Part shown: piece after piece, positions 49,337 through 59,386 of the stretch | How positions within the stretch are numbered: the first letter of the stretch is position 1 | Layout of the letters: each line of letters begins with the position of its first letter | NCBI GenBank assembly: GCA_015057055.1 | Contig: SVFE01000002.1 | Span: forward strand, 18,464-82,463 | Source: Lachnospiraceae bacterium | GTDB lineage: Bacteria > Bacillota > Clostridia > Lachnospirales > Lachnospiraceae | Length of the DNA: 64,000 nt | Direction: 5' to 3' | Position numbers and translations under genes: made by a program | Notes under the pieces: generated by a model | What the model saw: only the letters and a program-made list of their open reading frames with translations | Told to the model about the DNA's origin: nothing | Databases searched by the model: none

Positions 49337-52300
49337 GTGAGGGCGTTGAGAAAAATCGTTGAGCAAGTTTTGACAGAGGGTTACAGCTTTGAGAAAAAGC
49401 CGTGTTCCCTTTCTTTTTCAAGCCCTGCTTTAGAATATGAGACCTATTGCCACAAAACCGTTACCGGGTCGTTTCGAATCCTTGCGGATGAGAAATACAA
49501 ACCCTCCGGTTATGTGTATTCCAATGATCTTAGAATGCTTGTGAGCAATGGAAAATTCGGTGGCCTTCAGATGGAGGTCTTTTTTCAGTACGATCCCCAC
49601 GGATTAGAGCCGGGAAGCGTGGAAGAGGGGACTTTGTTTGTGGTTTCCAATTTGGGAGAATATGAAATTCCTTATCGAATTTCCATTCTCGGAAAATATC
49701 CGGACAGCTCGCTCGGCCCCGTAAAAAACCTGTTTCATTTTGCCAATCTTGCCAAGAGCAACTGGACTGAGGCAGTAGAACTCTTCTATTCCAATGAATT
49801 TGAGCATGTACTCACCGGAAACGAGGCGCAGTATATTACGGTATATCGCGGACTGAGCGCGGTCAAGGGAAATGAACAGAACGTAGAAAACTTTTTGGTA
49901 CATACCCGTAAGAAAGTACGGAACCGTTATCGCACCAACATAACCAAAGTGGATATGCGTGCCCCGGAGGAAACGGTGATGGAGACGATTACCGTGAAAC
50001 GGGAAGGCTGGGGCTATTCGGATTTGCAGGTTTCCCTGCAGGGGGATTTCTTGCTTTCGGATACGGAGCGAATTACCGCAGCGGATTTTCAGGACAATGA
50101 AGCTACGCTGCATTATTATATCAATCACAGTGCTCTTCACGGCGGAAAAAATTTCGGCACCATTACGATTTCCAATGCTTTTCAGACCATGGAAATCCCG
50201 GTGTGCATAGGCGGCCGGAGAGAAGAAAAGAAGGATAAGGATGGGGGTGAAATTTCCGGACGGGAAGTGACTATGCGTCTGATGCGTGCATATCTGGCGT
50301 TTCGTACCGGAAAAATGTCCAAAGGTGAGTGGACGAAGGAATGTAATGTGGTTATTCACCGGTTGGTAAGCAGAGAGCCGAATCATCTGACGTATCGTCT
50401 GTATCAGGTGCAGCTTCTTTTGACGGAGAAACGCTATGAGGAAGCAGCCAGTATTTTGGAGCGTATCGGCCTGATGTTGAAGGAACAACAGGCACCGGCG
50501 CAGTTGGAAGGATACTATTATTATTTGTGTTCCCTGCATTCCAAAGACGAAGCCAAATTGCAGGAATTGGCAGGCAAAGTAGAATATCTTTATGTCCGGG
50601 ATAAGCAGAATTGGCGCTTAGCCTGGTTTTTGCTGCATATGAAGGAGGAGTATGCAAACAATGACCATAAACGTTGGGAGCTGCTCCGGCAGCAGTATGC
50701 GTACGGAAACTGCAGCCCGGTGCTTTATTTGGAAGCATTGCAGACCATGCTTTCCACCCCTGCGGTTATGTCGGAAATTACAGATTTTGAATTGGCATTT
50801 ATGACGTTTGTCAAACGGAAAAACGTGATGACCCGGGAAATACGCAACCGGTTTGTGTTTCTGAGCAGCAAAGTAAAAGCTTTTTCTGCGGAAGTATTTG
50901 AACTGCTGGCTTGCTGCTATCAGATGGATGCCAAGGATGAGACGCTGGAACAAATTTGTATCCATTTGATGAAAGGAAACAAAATCGGGAAGGAATATTT
51001 TAAATGGTATGCGGCAGGTGTGGAACAGGAAATCCGTGTGACCAGATTATATGAGTATTATATGATGAGCATCGATTTGTCTTACGAAGGCAAACTGCCC
51101 AAAATGATTCTTATGTACTTCGCTTACCGTTCCAATCTGGATTACGAAAGACTGGCATTTTTGTATGCCAACATCTTAAAACATAAAAAGTCCTATCAGG
51201 ATATTGCGGAGGAATATTATCCCCGGATGGAGGCATTTGTCTGTGAGCAGATGGAAAAAATGCGAATGGACGACAACCTGGCGTATTTGTATCGGCAGTT
51301 GATTTTTCCTAAGGTGGAGGATTCTTATTTTGCAACGGCCTATACGCGCCTATGCTTCCTTCACCGGATTAAGGTAAATAATCCGCGAATGAAAAATGTG
51401 ATTGTGGTGCAGGAGCATTTAAAAGGAGAAACGATGTATCCCCTGTTTCAGGGGGAGGCCTTGTTTGATTTGCCCGGCAGTCGCTTTAGCGTGCTTTTGG
51501 AAGATGAGGAAGGCACTCGCTACCGCGAGCCGGAAATGTATCGTCTGACCTGCATTATGGATGACGAGGCAGAGCTGGAAAAGGCAATTAAAAATGCGGA
51601 TATATTCCCGGGAATGGCTCTTTATCTTGCGGAAATGGCAGGGGAGAAGGTGCAGGTTTCCGCGGAAAATGAAGCGGCCCTGTTATGGCTGATTGAGTCG
51701 GATGATATCACGGAGAATTACCGCCGTGAGATTATGCTGACGCTCTTGGATTATTATTTCGAAAAAGATAATGTAACGGCTCTGGAAGATTTGCTTTTGC
51801 TCTTCGAACCGGAGAAAATGAGGGGAGCCGAGCGGGAAAAATGCATCCGCGTCATGGTCTCCATGGGAATGTACGAAAAAGCCTTTGAATGGGTGCGTAA
51901 TTTCGGAATCGAGTATGTTGATTACAAGATTTTGCTCCGTTTATGTGACCGGCTTTTGATGCGTACTTCCTACGAATACGAGCCGGAGCTGGTAAAAATC
52001 TGCGAAGGCGTATTTAATCGCGGAAAGTACGATGAGACGCTGCTCAATTATCTGCTTTTGTATGGACAGAGTTCTGCCAAGAACTTAAAGAGTTTGTGGA
52101 GAGCAGCGGATTCCTTCGGATTGGATGTGCATCATCTGTTGGAAAATATGCTGATTCAGATTCTCTATACCGGTGTTGAAGTCGGGGAAGAGACCAATCT
52201 TTTCAAAGCCTATGTTGCCTATGGTGCAACGGCGGATATCGAAAAGGCGTTTTTGAAGTTTTTGTCCTACCGGTATCTTATTTTGCAAAAAGAGATGGAA

Positions 52301-52921
52301 ACGCAAGTATTTGACCGGGTGATTTATCTGTGTCAGCTGGGTGAAGAGGTGGATATCTGCAGCAAGCTGGCCTTTGTGAAAAAATGTGTTCCCGATATGA
52401 AGAAGGGGCGTCTCACTGCAGAAGATAAGGGATTTATCACATCCTTCATCCGGGAGGCGGGAAGAAAGCGGATTTTCTTCAAGATGTTTTTGGAATATCG
52501 TTCCCTGCTGCCGCAATTGGAATGCATGACGGATTGCTGTCATATCGAATATTACGGCCGGGAAGGCAGCAAAGTTATGCTGCATTATGCGGTAGACCGC
52601 AACAGCGGCGAGGAGCCGGAATACAAAAAAGAAGAAATGACCCATATGCTTTACGGAGTTTATACCAAATCCTTCCTGCTTTTCTACGGTGAACAAATCA
52701 ACTATTACATAACGGAAGAGGACGGACGGACCGAGAAACTTACCCGTTCCAGTGTCCTTACCAAAGAAGAAAGCATGCGGGATACGGAAACCCGTTACAA
52801 TTTTGTAAATAATGTGGTAATCAGTCATGATATGCAGGATGATGTGACGTATTGCGATTTGTCCAAAGAGTATCTGAAGAAGTGCTACATGGCAGATCGG
52901 TTGTTTTTACAGGATAATTAA
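49337..52921 (+). CDS. Large DUF5717-like protein (1194 aa)
   Basis: Uninterrupted ORF, helical-repeat-rich; name from recollection. Confidence 0.65.
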   Translation: MRALRKIVEQVLTEGYSFEKKPCSLSFSSPALEYETYCHKTVTGSFRILADEKYKPSGYVYSNDLRMLVSNGKFGGLQMEVFFQYDPHGLEPGSVEEGTLFVVSNLGEYEIPYRISILGKYPDSSLGPVKNLFHFANLAKSNWTEAVELFYSNEFEHVLTGNEAQYITVYRGLSAVKGNEQNVENFLVHTRKKVRNRYRTNITKVDMRAPEETVMETITVKREGWGYSDLQVSLQGDFLLSDTERITAADFQDNEATLHYYINHSALHGGKNFGTITISNAFQTMEIPVCIGGRREEKKDKDGGEISGREVTMRLMRAYLAFRTGKMSKGEWTKECNVVIHRLVSREPNHLTYRLYQVQLLLTEKRYEEAASILERIGLMLKEQQAPAQLEGYYYYLCSLHSKDEAKLQELAGKVEYLYVRDKQNWRLAWFLLHMKEEYANNDHKRWELLRQQYAYGNCSPVLYLEALQTMLSTPAVMSEITDFELAFMTFVKRKNVMTREIRNRFVFLSSKVKAFSAEVFELLACCYQMDAKDETLEQICIHLMKGNKIGKEYFKWYAAGVEQEIRVTRLYEYYMMSIDLSYEGKLPKMILMYFAYRSNLDYERLAFLYANILKHKKSYQDIAEEYYPRMEAFVCEQMEKMRMDDNLAYLYRQLIFPKVEDSYFATAYTRLCFLHRIKVNNPRMKNVIVVQEHLKGETMYPLFQGEALFDLPGSRFSVLLEDEEGTRYREPEMYRLTCIMDDEAELEKAIKNADIFPGMALYLAEMAGEKVQVSAENEAALLWLIESDDITENYRREIMLTLLDYYFEKDNVTALEDLLLLFEPEKMRGAEREKCIRVMVSMGMYEKAFEWVRNFGIEYVDYKILLRLCDRLLMRTSYEYEPELVKICEGVFNRGKYDETLLNYLLLYGQSSAKNLKSLWRAADSFGLDVHHLLENMLIQILYTGVEVGEETNLFKAYVAYGATADIEKAFLKFLSYRYLILQKEMETQVFDRVIYLCQLGEEVDICSKLAFVKKCVPDMKKGRLTAEDKGFITSFIREAGRKRIFFKMFLEYRSLLPQLECMTDCCHIEYYGREGSKVMLHYAVDRNSGEEPEYKKEEMTHMLYGVYTKSFLLFYGEQINYYITEEDGRTEKLTRSSVLTKEESMRDTETRYNFVNNVVISHDMQDDVTYCDLSKEYLKKCYMADRLFLQDN

Positions 52922-52941
52922 GACAGGAGAGGGCAGGGTCC

Positions 52942-54249
52942 ATGGTGACGGATAAAAAAGACGGCATGAAAGGAATGACAAAAGAACATATCGTTATCGG
53001 TCTGGATTTGACGGATGAATTTTCCCAGGTGGCATTTTGGGAAACATCCAAGGCAGAACCGGAAAATGTCAGCATGGTGATGGGCTCTCAGCAGATGTGC
53101 ATTCCCACCGTACTGGGGAAATATTACGGTGAAAATTCCTGGACATTTGGAAAAGACGCGTTGGGAATGGAGGAGAAAAACGAAGGTTTTGCAGTTTCCT
53201 CACTGGTTACCCTGGCGCGGGAGGGAACACCCGTGGAGGTGGAGACCAGGGACTATGATCCGGTGGATTTGCTGGCGCTTTATATGAAAAAGTGCCTCGG
53301 ATTGTTGGCGCTGAAGGCACCGTTGGAAAAGGTGTCCAAGATTATGATTACCGTGGAAGACCCGGATGCACTGATGATTGAAATTCTGACAAAGGCGATT
53401 TCCATTCTTCGGATTAAACCGGAGAAGGTGTGCTTCCAAAGCCACAGTGAAAGTGCATATTATTATATGCTTCATCAGGCGGCGGAACTTTGGAATCACC
53501 AGGTCCTTATCTGTCATCTCAGGGAGGACGGTTTGATGCTTCGGATTATGCAGAAAAACGTCCACACCAGTCCGATTGTGGTTTTGATGGAAGAAAAAAT
53601 GATTCCGGATTTTAAAGCGGAGGATATGGGGAAGGCGAGCCCGACGCGGAAAAAGCGGAAGGACGAAGCGTTTTATAAAATCCTCACGGACATAATGGAA
53701 GGGAAAATGTTCTCTTCCGTGTATCTGCTGGGGGACGGATTTGACGGAGAATGGTGCGATGAATCGCTGAAATATATGTGCAGAAACCGTCGCGTTTTTG
53801 GCGGCAATAATCTGTTCAGTAAAGGGGCTTGTTTCGGGGCTGCAGAAAAAATGGAGACCTCCGCGGTAGGCATGAAGCATGTGTTCCTGGGAAAAGACAA
53901 GGTAAAGGCCAATGTGGGCATGCGGGTTATGCGGGACGGTGAAGACGTGTATATGGTGCTTTTGGATGCCGGGAAAAACTGGTACGAAACCACCAAGGAA
54001 TGTGATTTGATTCTGGACCAGAAAGATTCGGTACCCTTTATCATTACGCCTCTGAACGGCAAAAATGAAAAAACGGTTTCCGTGTATTTGCGGAACTGTC
54101 CGGTGCGCCCCCCCAGGGCAACCAGGGTGCATCTGGAAATGAAAATGCTATCGGAACGCAGACTCTATGTCTGTATTACGGATTTAGGGTTCGGCGAATT
54201 TTATCCTGCCAGCGGAATGCAATGGACGCAGGAATTTGTGGTAGATTAA
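52942..54249 (+). CDS. DUF5716-like, Hsp70/actin-like fold protein
   Basis: HIVIGLDLTDEFSQVAFWE..VYLLGDGFDGEWCDESLKYM..FSKGACFGA resembles actin/Hsp70 phosphate and adenosine motifs. Confidence 0.6.
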   Translation: MVTDKKDGMKGMTKEHIVIGLDLTDEFSQVAFWETSKAEPENVSMVMGSQQMCIPTVLGKYYGENSWTFGKDALGMEEKNEGFAVSSLVTLAREGTPVEVETRDYDPVDLLALYMKKCLGLLALKAPLEKVSKIMITVEDPDALMIEILTKAISILRIKPEKVCFQSHSESAYYYMLHQAAELWNHQVLICHLREDGLMLRIMQKNVHTSPIVVLMEEKMIPDFKAEDMGKASPTRKKRKDEAFYKILTDIMEGKMFSSVYLLGDGFDGEWCDESLKYMCRNRRVFGGNNLFSKGACFGAAEKMETSAVGMKHVFLGKDKVKANVGMRVMRDGEDVYMVLLDAGKNWYETTKECDLILDQKDSVPFIITPLNGKNEKTVSVYLRNCPVRPPRATRVHLEMKMLSERRLYVCITDLGFGEFYPASGMQWTQEFVVD

Positions 54250-54268
54250 CAAGCGAAAGGGATAATCC

Positions 54269-55105
54269 ATGGGAAGAGTTTATGCCTGCGTGGGGCGTTA
54301 TGCAACCACGCCGTATACAATTAAAAAAGCCTGGGTCAGAGTGTATTGTGCGGAAGAATTGGCGTTTTATATTTGCAACAATGCGTCCCTTTTGGAGGAA
54401 GATTTCTTTTGCCCGGCCTTGTTGGAATGGTTGGAAGAAGAATGTGATTTGCCGCTGACTGCCAAACGGATTCGTTCCCAGAAACGCGTGGATGACCGGT
54501 TGGAAACCTTGGTTCGGACCTATCTTCAGGATATCCGCTTTGTGTCTCCCCAGGAGATGGATGAGTTGGAAAAACTGTTGCAGGCCAACCGGAGCATGAG
54601 TGGTGTCCAGAAGTGTAAAATTCAGGGCGATTATTTTTTACAAAACAAGAAAATTGTATTGGCTCAGGAGTGCTACCAGTCTTTGCTGGAGCAATTGGAT
54701 CTGGAGACGGACAGGGAAATGCTGGCTTCCGTATACCACAACTACGGCGTAGCATTTGCCAAACTCTTTTTGTACGAGCAGGCGGGAAAATATTTCAAAA
54801 TGGCTTATGATTTGGAAGAAAAGGAAGAACATATGGTGGCGTATCTGGCGACGCTTCGAATTACCATGTCGGAGCCGGAGTACCTGAAGAAAATTGCCAC
54901 GATTCCCGGTGCTTACGGGGCATCCGGTATTTTGGAAGAACGTCTGGAAAGTGCAGAGGCCGATTGGAAAAAGTCGGATGAATACATGAAAATCGGCGGA
55001 ATGGAGCGGTTGAAGGAAGAAGGCGGAATTGCAGACTACTATGAAACCATGAATTTTCAGCTTAATGTATTTAAAGAGGAATACCGAAGCATGATGGCAA
55101 ATTAA
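54269..55105 (+). CDS. TPR-like hypothetical protein
   Basis: DREMLASVYHNYGVAFAKLFLYEQAGKYFKMAYDLEEKEEHMVAYLATL; co-directional. Confidence 0.7.
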   Translation: MGRVYACVGRYATTPYTIKKAWVRVYCAEELAFYICNNASLLEEDFFCPALLEWLEEECDLPLTAKRIRSQKRVDDRLETLVRTYLQDIRFVSPQEMDELEKLLQANRSMSGVQKCKIQGDYFLQNKKIVLAQECYQSLLEQLDLETDREMLASVYHNYGVAFAKLFLYEQAGKYFKMAYDLEEKEEHMVAYLATLRITMSEPEYLKKIATIPGAYGASGILEERLESAEADWKKSDEYMKIGGMERLKEEGGIADYYETMNFQLNVFKEEYRSMMAN

Positions 55106-55118
55106 GGGAGGATGTCCT

Positions 55119-56321
55119 TTGGGTTTGTGGAGTAAAATCAAAGAAAAATGGAATAATTGGTATTATCATGATTTGGATGATGCGCCTTTTGACTGGGAGG
55201 AAGAAGAGGAAAAATTCGACCTTCAAAAAGATGTGCTGTTTGAAGATGAGGACCAGCGCACGGTCTTTGTTTTGGAGTGCCTTGGCCAGATGGCGGAGGC
55301 GGCGGAGAAGACAGAACAGTTTTCGGCGGAATACGAAGCAGTGACGGATCTTTTGGTTGATATGGAGGAAATTGAAAACCTGCCGAAAGACATTCGCGGC
55401 GAAATTATGGATCAGGCGCAGAAAATCGTGCAGTATGAAAAAGAGCGTAGGCGGATTTATAATAAATCGGGCAAACTGTCCGAACAAACGGTGACTTTGC
55501 TGGAACGTTTGGAGGAGGAAGTTCCCGGCGGCATCGAAAAGATGCGCAGCGAAGAGGAATATCGGCGCCGGATTAAGCATGATTTGCGGAGATTGGATGC
55601 GGAGCGGAATGCCAATCATTATAAAAAACAGGAATTGGAAAATATCATTGCCAATTCCAGAGGCGTGGCACTGATTTGCGGTGTGGCAATGGTGTTGTGT
55701 ATCATTATGCTTTGGGTTTTGGACAAGCAGTACAATATGGAAGTGACTATCGGTTATCTGATTGCCGGAGGCATCGGTGCCGTAACCATGACGGTTTTGT
55801 ATTTGCGTTATCTGGATGCAGGACAGGAACTGAAACGTCTCGGAAAGACCAACAACAAAATGATATCCCTGCATAATACGGTAAAAATCCGTTATATCAA
55901 CAATACCAATCTTTTGTCATTTCTTTATACCAAATATGGTGTGGAATCGGCGGAGGAACTGGAGGAAAACTGGAAGGTTTATCTGGATGAAGTCGGAGCA
56001 AGACAGAAAGACCAGCGGCTGCGGGAGGATTTGGAATACTATTATGACAAATTGACCAAGACTCTTCGGAAATACCGCATTAAAGATCCGGAAATCTGGA
56101 CCCATCAGGCAGAGGCTCTGTACAATTCCAAGGAAATGGTTGAAGTGCGGCATGCCCTGATTTCCAGAAGACAGAAATTGCGGGAGCAGGTGGAATACAA
56201 TGCCAAGGTTGCTTCGGATGCCGGAGAGCGCATTAAGGAACTGGGACGACGCTATCCCCAGTACTCTGCGGAGATTGCGTCAATGGTAAAACGATATAAA
56301 GGAGCGGATGAAGCTCTTTGA
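55119..56321 (+). CDS. Hypothetical coiled-coil membrane protein
   Basis: Long helical protein with two TM helices (GVALICGVAMVLCIIMLWVL; VTIGYLIAGGIGAVTMTVLYL). Confidence 0.7.
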   Translation: MGLWSKIKEKWNNWYYHDLDDAPFDWEEEEEKFDLQKDVLFEDEDQRTVFVLECLGQMAEAAEKTEQFSAEYEAVTDLLVDMEEIENLPKDIRGEIMDQAQKIVQYEKERRRIYNKSGKLSEQTVTLLERLEEEVPGGIEKMRSEEEYRRRIKHDLRRLDAERNANHYKKQELENIIANSRGVALICGVAMVLCIIMLWVLDKQYNMEVTIGYLIAGGIGAVTMTVLYLRYLDAGQELKRLGKTNNKMISLHNTVKIRYINNTNLLSFLYTKYGVESAEELEENWKVYLDEVGARQKDQRLREDLEYYYDKLTKTLRKYRIKDPEIWTHQAEALYNSKEMVEVRHALISRRQKLREQVEYNAKVASDAGERIKELGRRYPQYSAEIASMVKRYKGADEAL

Positions 56322-56337
56322 TACAGGAGTCGGGAAA

Positions 56338-56589
56338 ATGAAGAATGCAAGAGAACGTTATGAACGGGTAGAAAAAACAAAACGTGTAATCGCTATGGGC
56401 ACGGTGATTATTTTGGGATTGATGATTGTTGCCACCCTGGTGGTAGCCTGTCTGGATTTCCCCGGAAGTGATAAAGTATTCATGGGACTGCTTCTCATGG
56501 ATGGTGTTGTTCCGGTATTTCTCTGGTTCTTCTTGCATTTCTATAAGAAGGCGACCCAAAAGGCTACGGAAGGTACGGAAGAGAAATGA
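56338..56589 (+). CDS. Small two-TM hypothetical protein
   Basis: MKNARERYERVEKTKRVIAMGTVIILGLMIVATLVVACL.. Confidence 0.6.
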   Translation: MKNARERYERVEKTKRVIAMGTVIILGLMIVATLVVACLDFPGSDKVFMGLLLMDGVVPVFLWFFLHFYKKATQKATEGTEEK

Positions 56590-57428
56590 TTTGGATATCG
56601 CTGACACTGGTATATGGACTGCTGAAAGGCGTCCGGGAAATTGTAAAAAAGAAGTCTTTGGAAAAAAGCACTGTTATGGAAGTGCTTTTTTTCTATACCT
56701 TATTTGGTTTTTTGTTTTTGCTTCCTTCTGCGCCGGCAGCAAGCGGTGTGAGCGGGGGAGAACTGTTTTGGATTGCGGTAAAGTCTTTTCTGATTTTTCT
56801 GGCCTGGATCGCCAGTTTTCATGCCATTAAGAAGATTCCCATCAGTTTGTACGGGATATTGGATTTGTCCCGGGTTTTATTTGCCACGCTACTGGGGGTA
56901 TTGGTGCTTCGGGAAACGCTATCGCCTTATCAGGTGGTGGGGCTTTTGCTGGTAGCCACCGGTCTTTTGTTATTGAAAAGAAAGAAAGCCTCTGCTTCGG
57001 AAGATGTAAAAATGAAATATGTCCTGTGCGCATTTGCCTCCTGTATTTTAAATGCATTTTCCGGGCTCATGGATAAGATTTTGACCAAGACTGTAACCCC
57101 GGTGCAACTGCAGTTTTGGTATATGTTGTTTTTGGTGTTATTTTACGGGATGTATCTGTTTTTTTCCAAAACAAAGGTGGATTGGAAAAACGTTTGGAAG
57201 AATTACTGGATTTGGATTCTCAGTATTTTGTTTGTGGTGGCGGACCGGGCGCTTTTTCTTGCCAACGAGATGCCGGAGTCTAGAATTACCGTAATGACAC
57301 TGATTAAGCAATCCGGCTGCCTAGTGACAATTTTGGCAGGGAAATTCATTTTTAAAGAACAGAACATACGATATAAGCTTTTTTGTGCATTTATTATCAT
57401 ATTAGGCATCGTAATTGGTGTGTTATAG
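56586..57428 (+). CDS. EamA/DMT-family transporter
   Basis: Multi-TM with LYGILDLSRVLFATLLGVLVLRETLSPYQVVGLLLVATGLLLLK duplicated EamA signature. Confidence 0.85.
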   Translation: MIWISLTLVYGLLKGVREIVKKKSLEKSTVMEVLFFYTLFGFLFLLPSAPAASGVSGGELFWIAVKSFLIFLAWIASFHAIKKIPISLYGILDLSRVLFATLLGVLVLRETLSPYQVVGLLLVATGLLLLKRKKASASEDVKMKYVLCAFASCILNAFSGLMDKILTKTVTPVQLQFWYMLFLVLFYGMYLFFSKTKVDWKNVWKNYWIWILSILFVVADRALFLANEMPESRITVMTLIKQSGCLVTILAGKFIFKEQNIRYKLFCAFIIILGIVIGVL

Positions 57429-57518
57429 TGCCTTGCTTTACAAAATAAAATAAAGTATAATGAACAAGGAAAGGCGAAAAGGCTTTTACATTTACAATTT
57501 ACAGGAGGAATTTTTAAG

Positions 57519-58223
57519 ATGGGTATTATTTCAAGATTTAAAGACATTATGGCAGCAAACATCAACGCACTTTTGGATAAGGCAGAAGATCCTGAGAAGA
57601 TGATTGATCAGTATCTCAGAAATCTGGAAAATGATTTCGCAAGTGTAAAGGCTGAAACAGCGTCCATTATGGCAGAAGAAAAAGCTGCAAAGAGAAAATT
57701 AGATGATTGTGACGAAGAAATTGCCAAGATGGCAGAATATGCTAAGAAGGCAGTTCTTGCAGGAAATGATGCGGAAGCAAAACAGTTCCTCACCAGAAAA
57801 GGAGAATTGGAAGCACAGAGAGGCGTGCTTGCACAGCAGTATCAGCTTTGCTGTGAAAACTCCCAGAAGATGAGAGAAATGCACGACAAATTGGAAGCAG
57901 ATATTTCTTCGCTTCGTTCCAGAAGAGAACTTTTGAAAGCAAAAGTGAAAGTTGCTGAAACACAGGAAAGAATGAGCAAGATGACTTCCGGTCTCAGCGC
58001 AACCAGCAACCTTGCAAAATTTGATGAAATGGAAGAAAAAATCAACAAGAAGCTGGATGAAGCAGATGCTATGGCAGAACTCAATGCGCCTGCAGAACCT
58101 ACCGGTATTGATGCACTTACCGCAAAATATGACAGCGGTAGCGCAAGTGCAACCGTAGATGCAGAATTGGAAGCTTTGAAGGCAGAAATGGGACTTACAG
58201 CAAAAGAAGGCGGTGCTGAATAA
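57519..58223 (+). CDS. PspA/IM30 family protein
   Basis: MGIISRFKDIMAANINALLDKAEDPEKMIDQYLRNLENDFASVK. Confidence 0.95.
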   Translation: MGIISRFKDIMAANINALLDKAEDPEKMIDQYLRNLENDFASVKAETASIMAEEKAAKRKLDDCDEEIAKMAEYAKKAVLAGNDAEAKQFLTRKGELEAQRGVLAQQYQLCCENSQKMREMHDKLEADISSLRSRRELLKAKVKVAETQERMSKMTSGLSATSNLAKFDEMEEKINKKLDEADAMAELNAPAEPTGIDALTAKYDSGSASATVDAELEALKAEMGLTAKEGGAE

Positions 58224-59236
58224 TGGGATTATTCTCGAAAGAATTATCAAACGTAGTAGAATGGAATGAAAGTCAACCGGGCGTCCTTTTCTGGAAATGG
58301 ACGAACCAGGAAATTAAGAAGGGTTCCGTACTTATCGTACGTCCCGGGCAGGATGCCATCTTCCTTTACAATGGTAGAGTGGAAGGTATCTTCCAGGATG
58401 AAGGAAAGTACGATATTGAATCACAGATTATTCCGTTCCTTTCTACATTAAAAGGTTTTAAATTTGGTTTTAATTCCGGTCTCCGTGCGGAGGTTCTTTT
58501 CATCAACACAAAAGAAATTCTTTGCAAATGGGGAACCAAAAACCCGATTAACTTGCAGGCTCCGGGACTTCCCGGCGGTATGCCCATTCGTGCATTCGGT
58601 ACATTCAGTTGTAAGATTGCCGAGCATGATGTGGTAATTGATAAATTGGCAGGTATCAAGCAGATTTATTCCGTAGAGGATGTGAAAGAACGTATTATGG
58701 GCAGCCTGGATATGCTGGTAATGCAGTGGATTGGCAAAGAAGGCCGTGATATGTTCAATCTTCAGATGGATGCCATGAATATTGCAAAGGGTATTCAGTC
58801 TGATCTGGATATGGAAATGCGTAAGATTGGTATTGCCATTACGGATTTCAAGATTGAAAGCTTCTCTTATCCCGAACAGGTTAAGAAGATGCAGGAGAAG
58901 GCAGCTGCTCAGGCTATGGTTGGCGATGTGAACAAATATTCCCAGATTGCCATGGCAGACAGCTTGGATAAGCCCGGCGGAAGCAGAACGGCCTCTGATA
59001 TGATGGGTATGCAGATGGGTATGATGATGGGACAGCAGATGATTAATCAGATGCAGATGAACCAGATGCAGGGCGGCATGATGAACCAGGCAGCTCCTCA
59101 GATGGCACCCCAGGCGGCACCTCAGGCAGCGCCTGCCGGCAACGAAGGCGGCGCGGTACCGAAGTTCTGTCCGAACTGCGGTACCCCTACCGGCGGAATG
59201 AAATTCTGCGGAAATTGCGGCAACAAGCTTGCATAA
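58223..59236 (+). CDS. SPFH-domain protein with C-terminal zinc ribbon
   Basis: SPFH-like core (GTFSCKIAEHDVVIDKL..MRKIGIAITDFKIESFSYPEQVKKMQEKAAAQAMVGD) and CPNCGTPTGGMKFCGNCG. Confidence 0.88.
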   Translation: MGLFSKELSNVVEWNESQPGVLFWKWTNQEIKKGSVLIVRPGQDAIFLYNGRVEGIFQDEGKYDIESQIIPFLSTLKGFKFGFNSGLRAEVLFINTKEILCKWGTKNPINLQAPGLPGGMPIRAFGTFSCKIAEHDVVIDKLAGIKQIYSVEDVKERIMGSLDMLVMQWIGKEGRDMFNLQMDAMNIAKGIQSDLDMEMRKIGIAITDFKIESFSYPEQVKKMQEKAAAQAMVGDVNKYSQIAMADSLDKPGGSRTASDMMGMQMGMMMGQQMINQMQMNQMQGGMMNQAAPQMAPQAAPQAAPAGNEGGAVPKFCPNCGTPTGGMKFCGNCGNKLA

Positions 59237-59386
59237 TTGAGGGAAAATAAGGGAAGAAAACCCTATATAAAAAAACATAAAAAAGGCACGGGAAGCAGTG
59301 ATGTTTCCTGTGCTTTTTCAGCGTAATGTGTTATACTTGATAAGGAATGCTAAGAAGAACAGTCAAAGTGATAAAGAGGAATAATA

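Noticed and set aside
49604-54132. Large minus-strand ORFs (49604-50539, 52085-52828, 53200-54132)
   Set aside because: Shadow ORFs of the DUF5717/DUF5716-like genes, His/Phe-rich with no domain logic
57699-59278. Minus-strand ORFs opposite pspA/SPFH genes
   Set aside because: Fully opposite well-recognised genes
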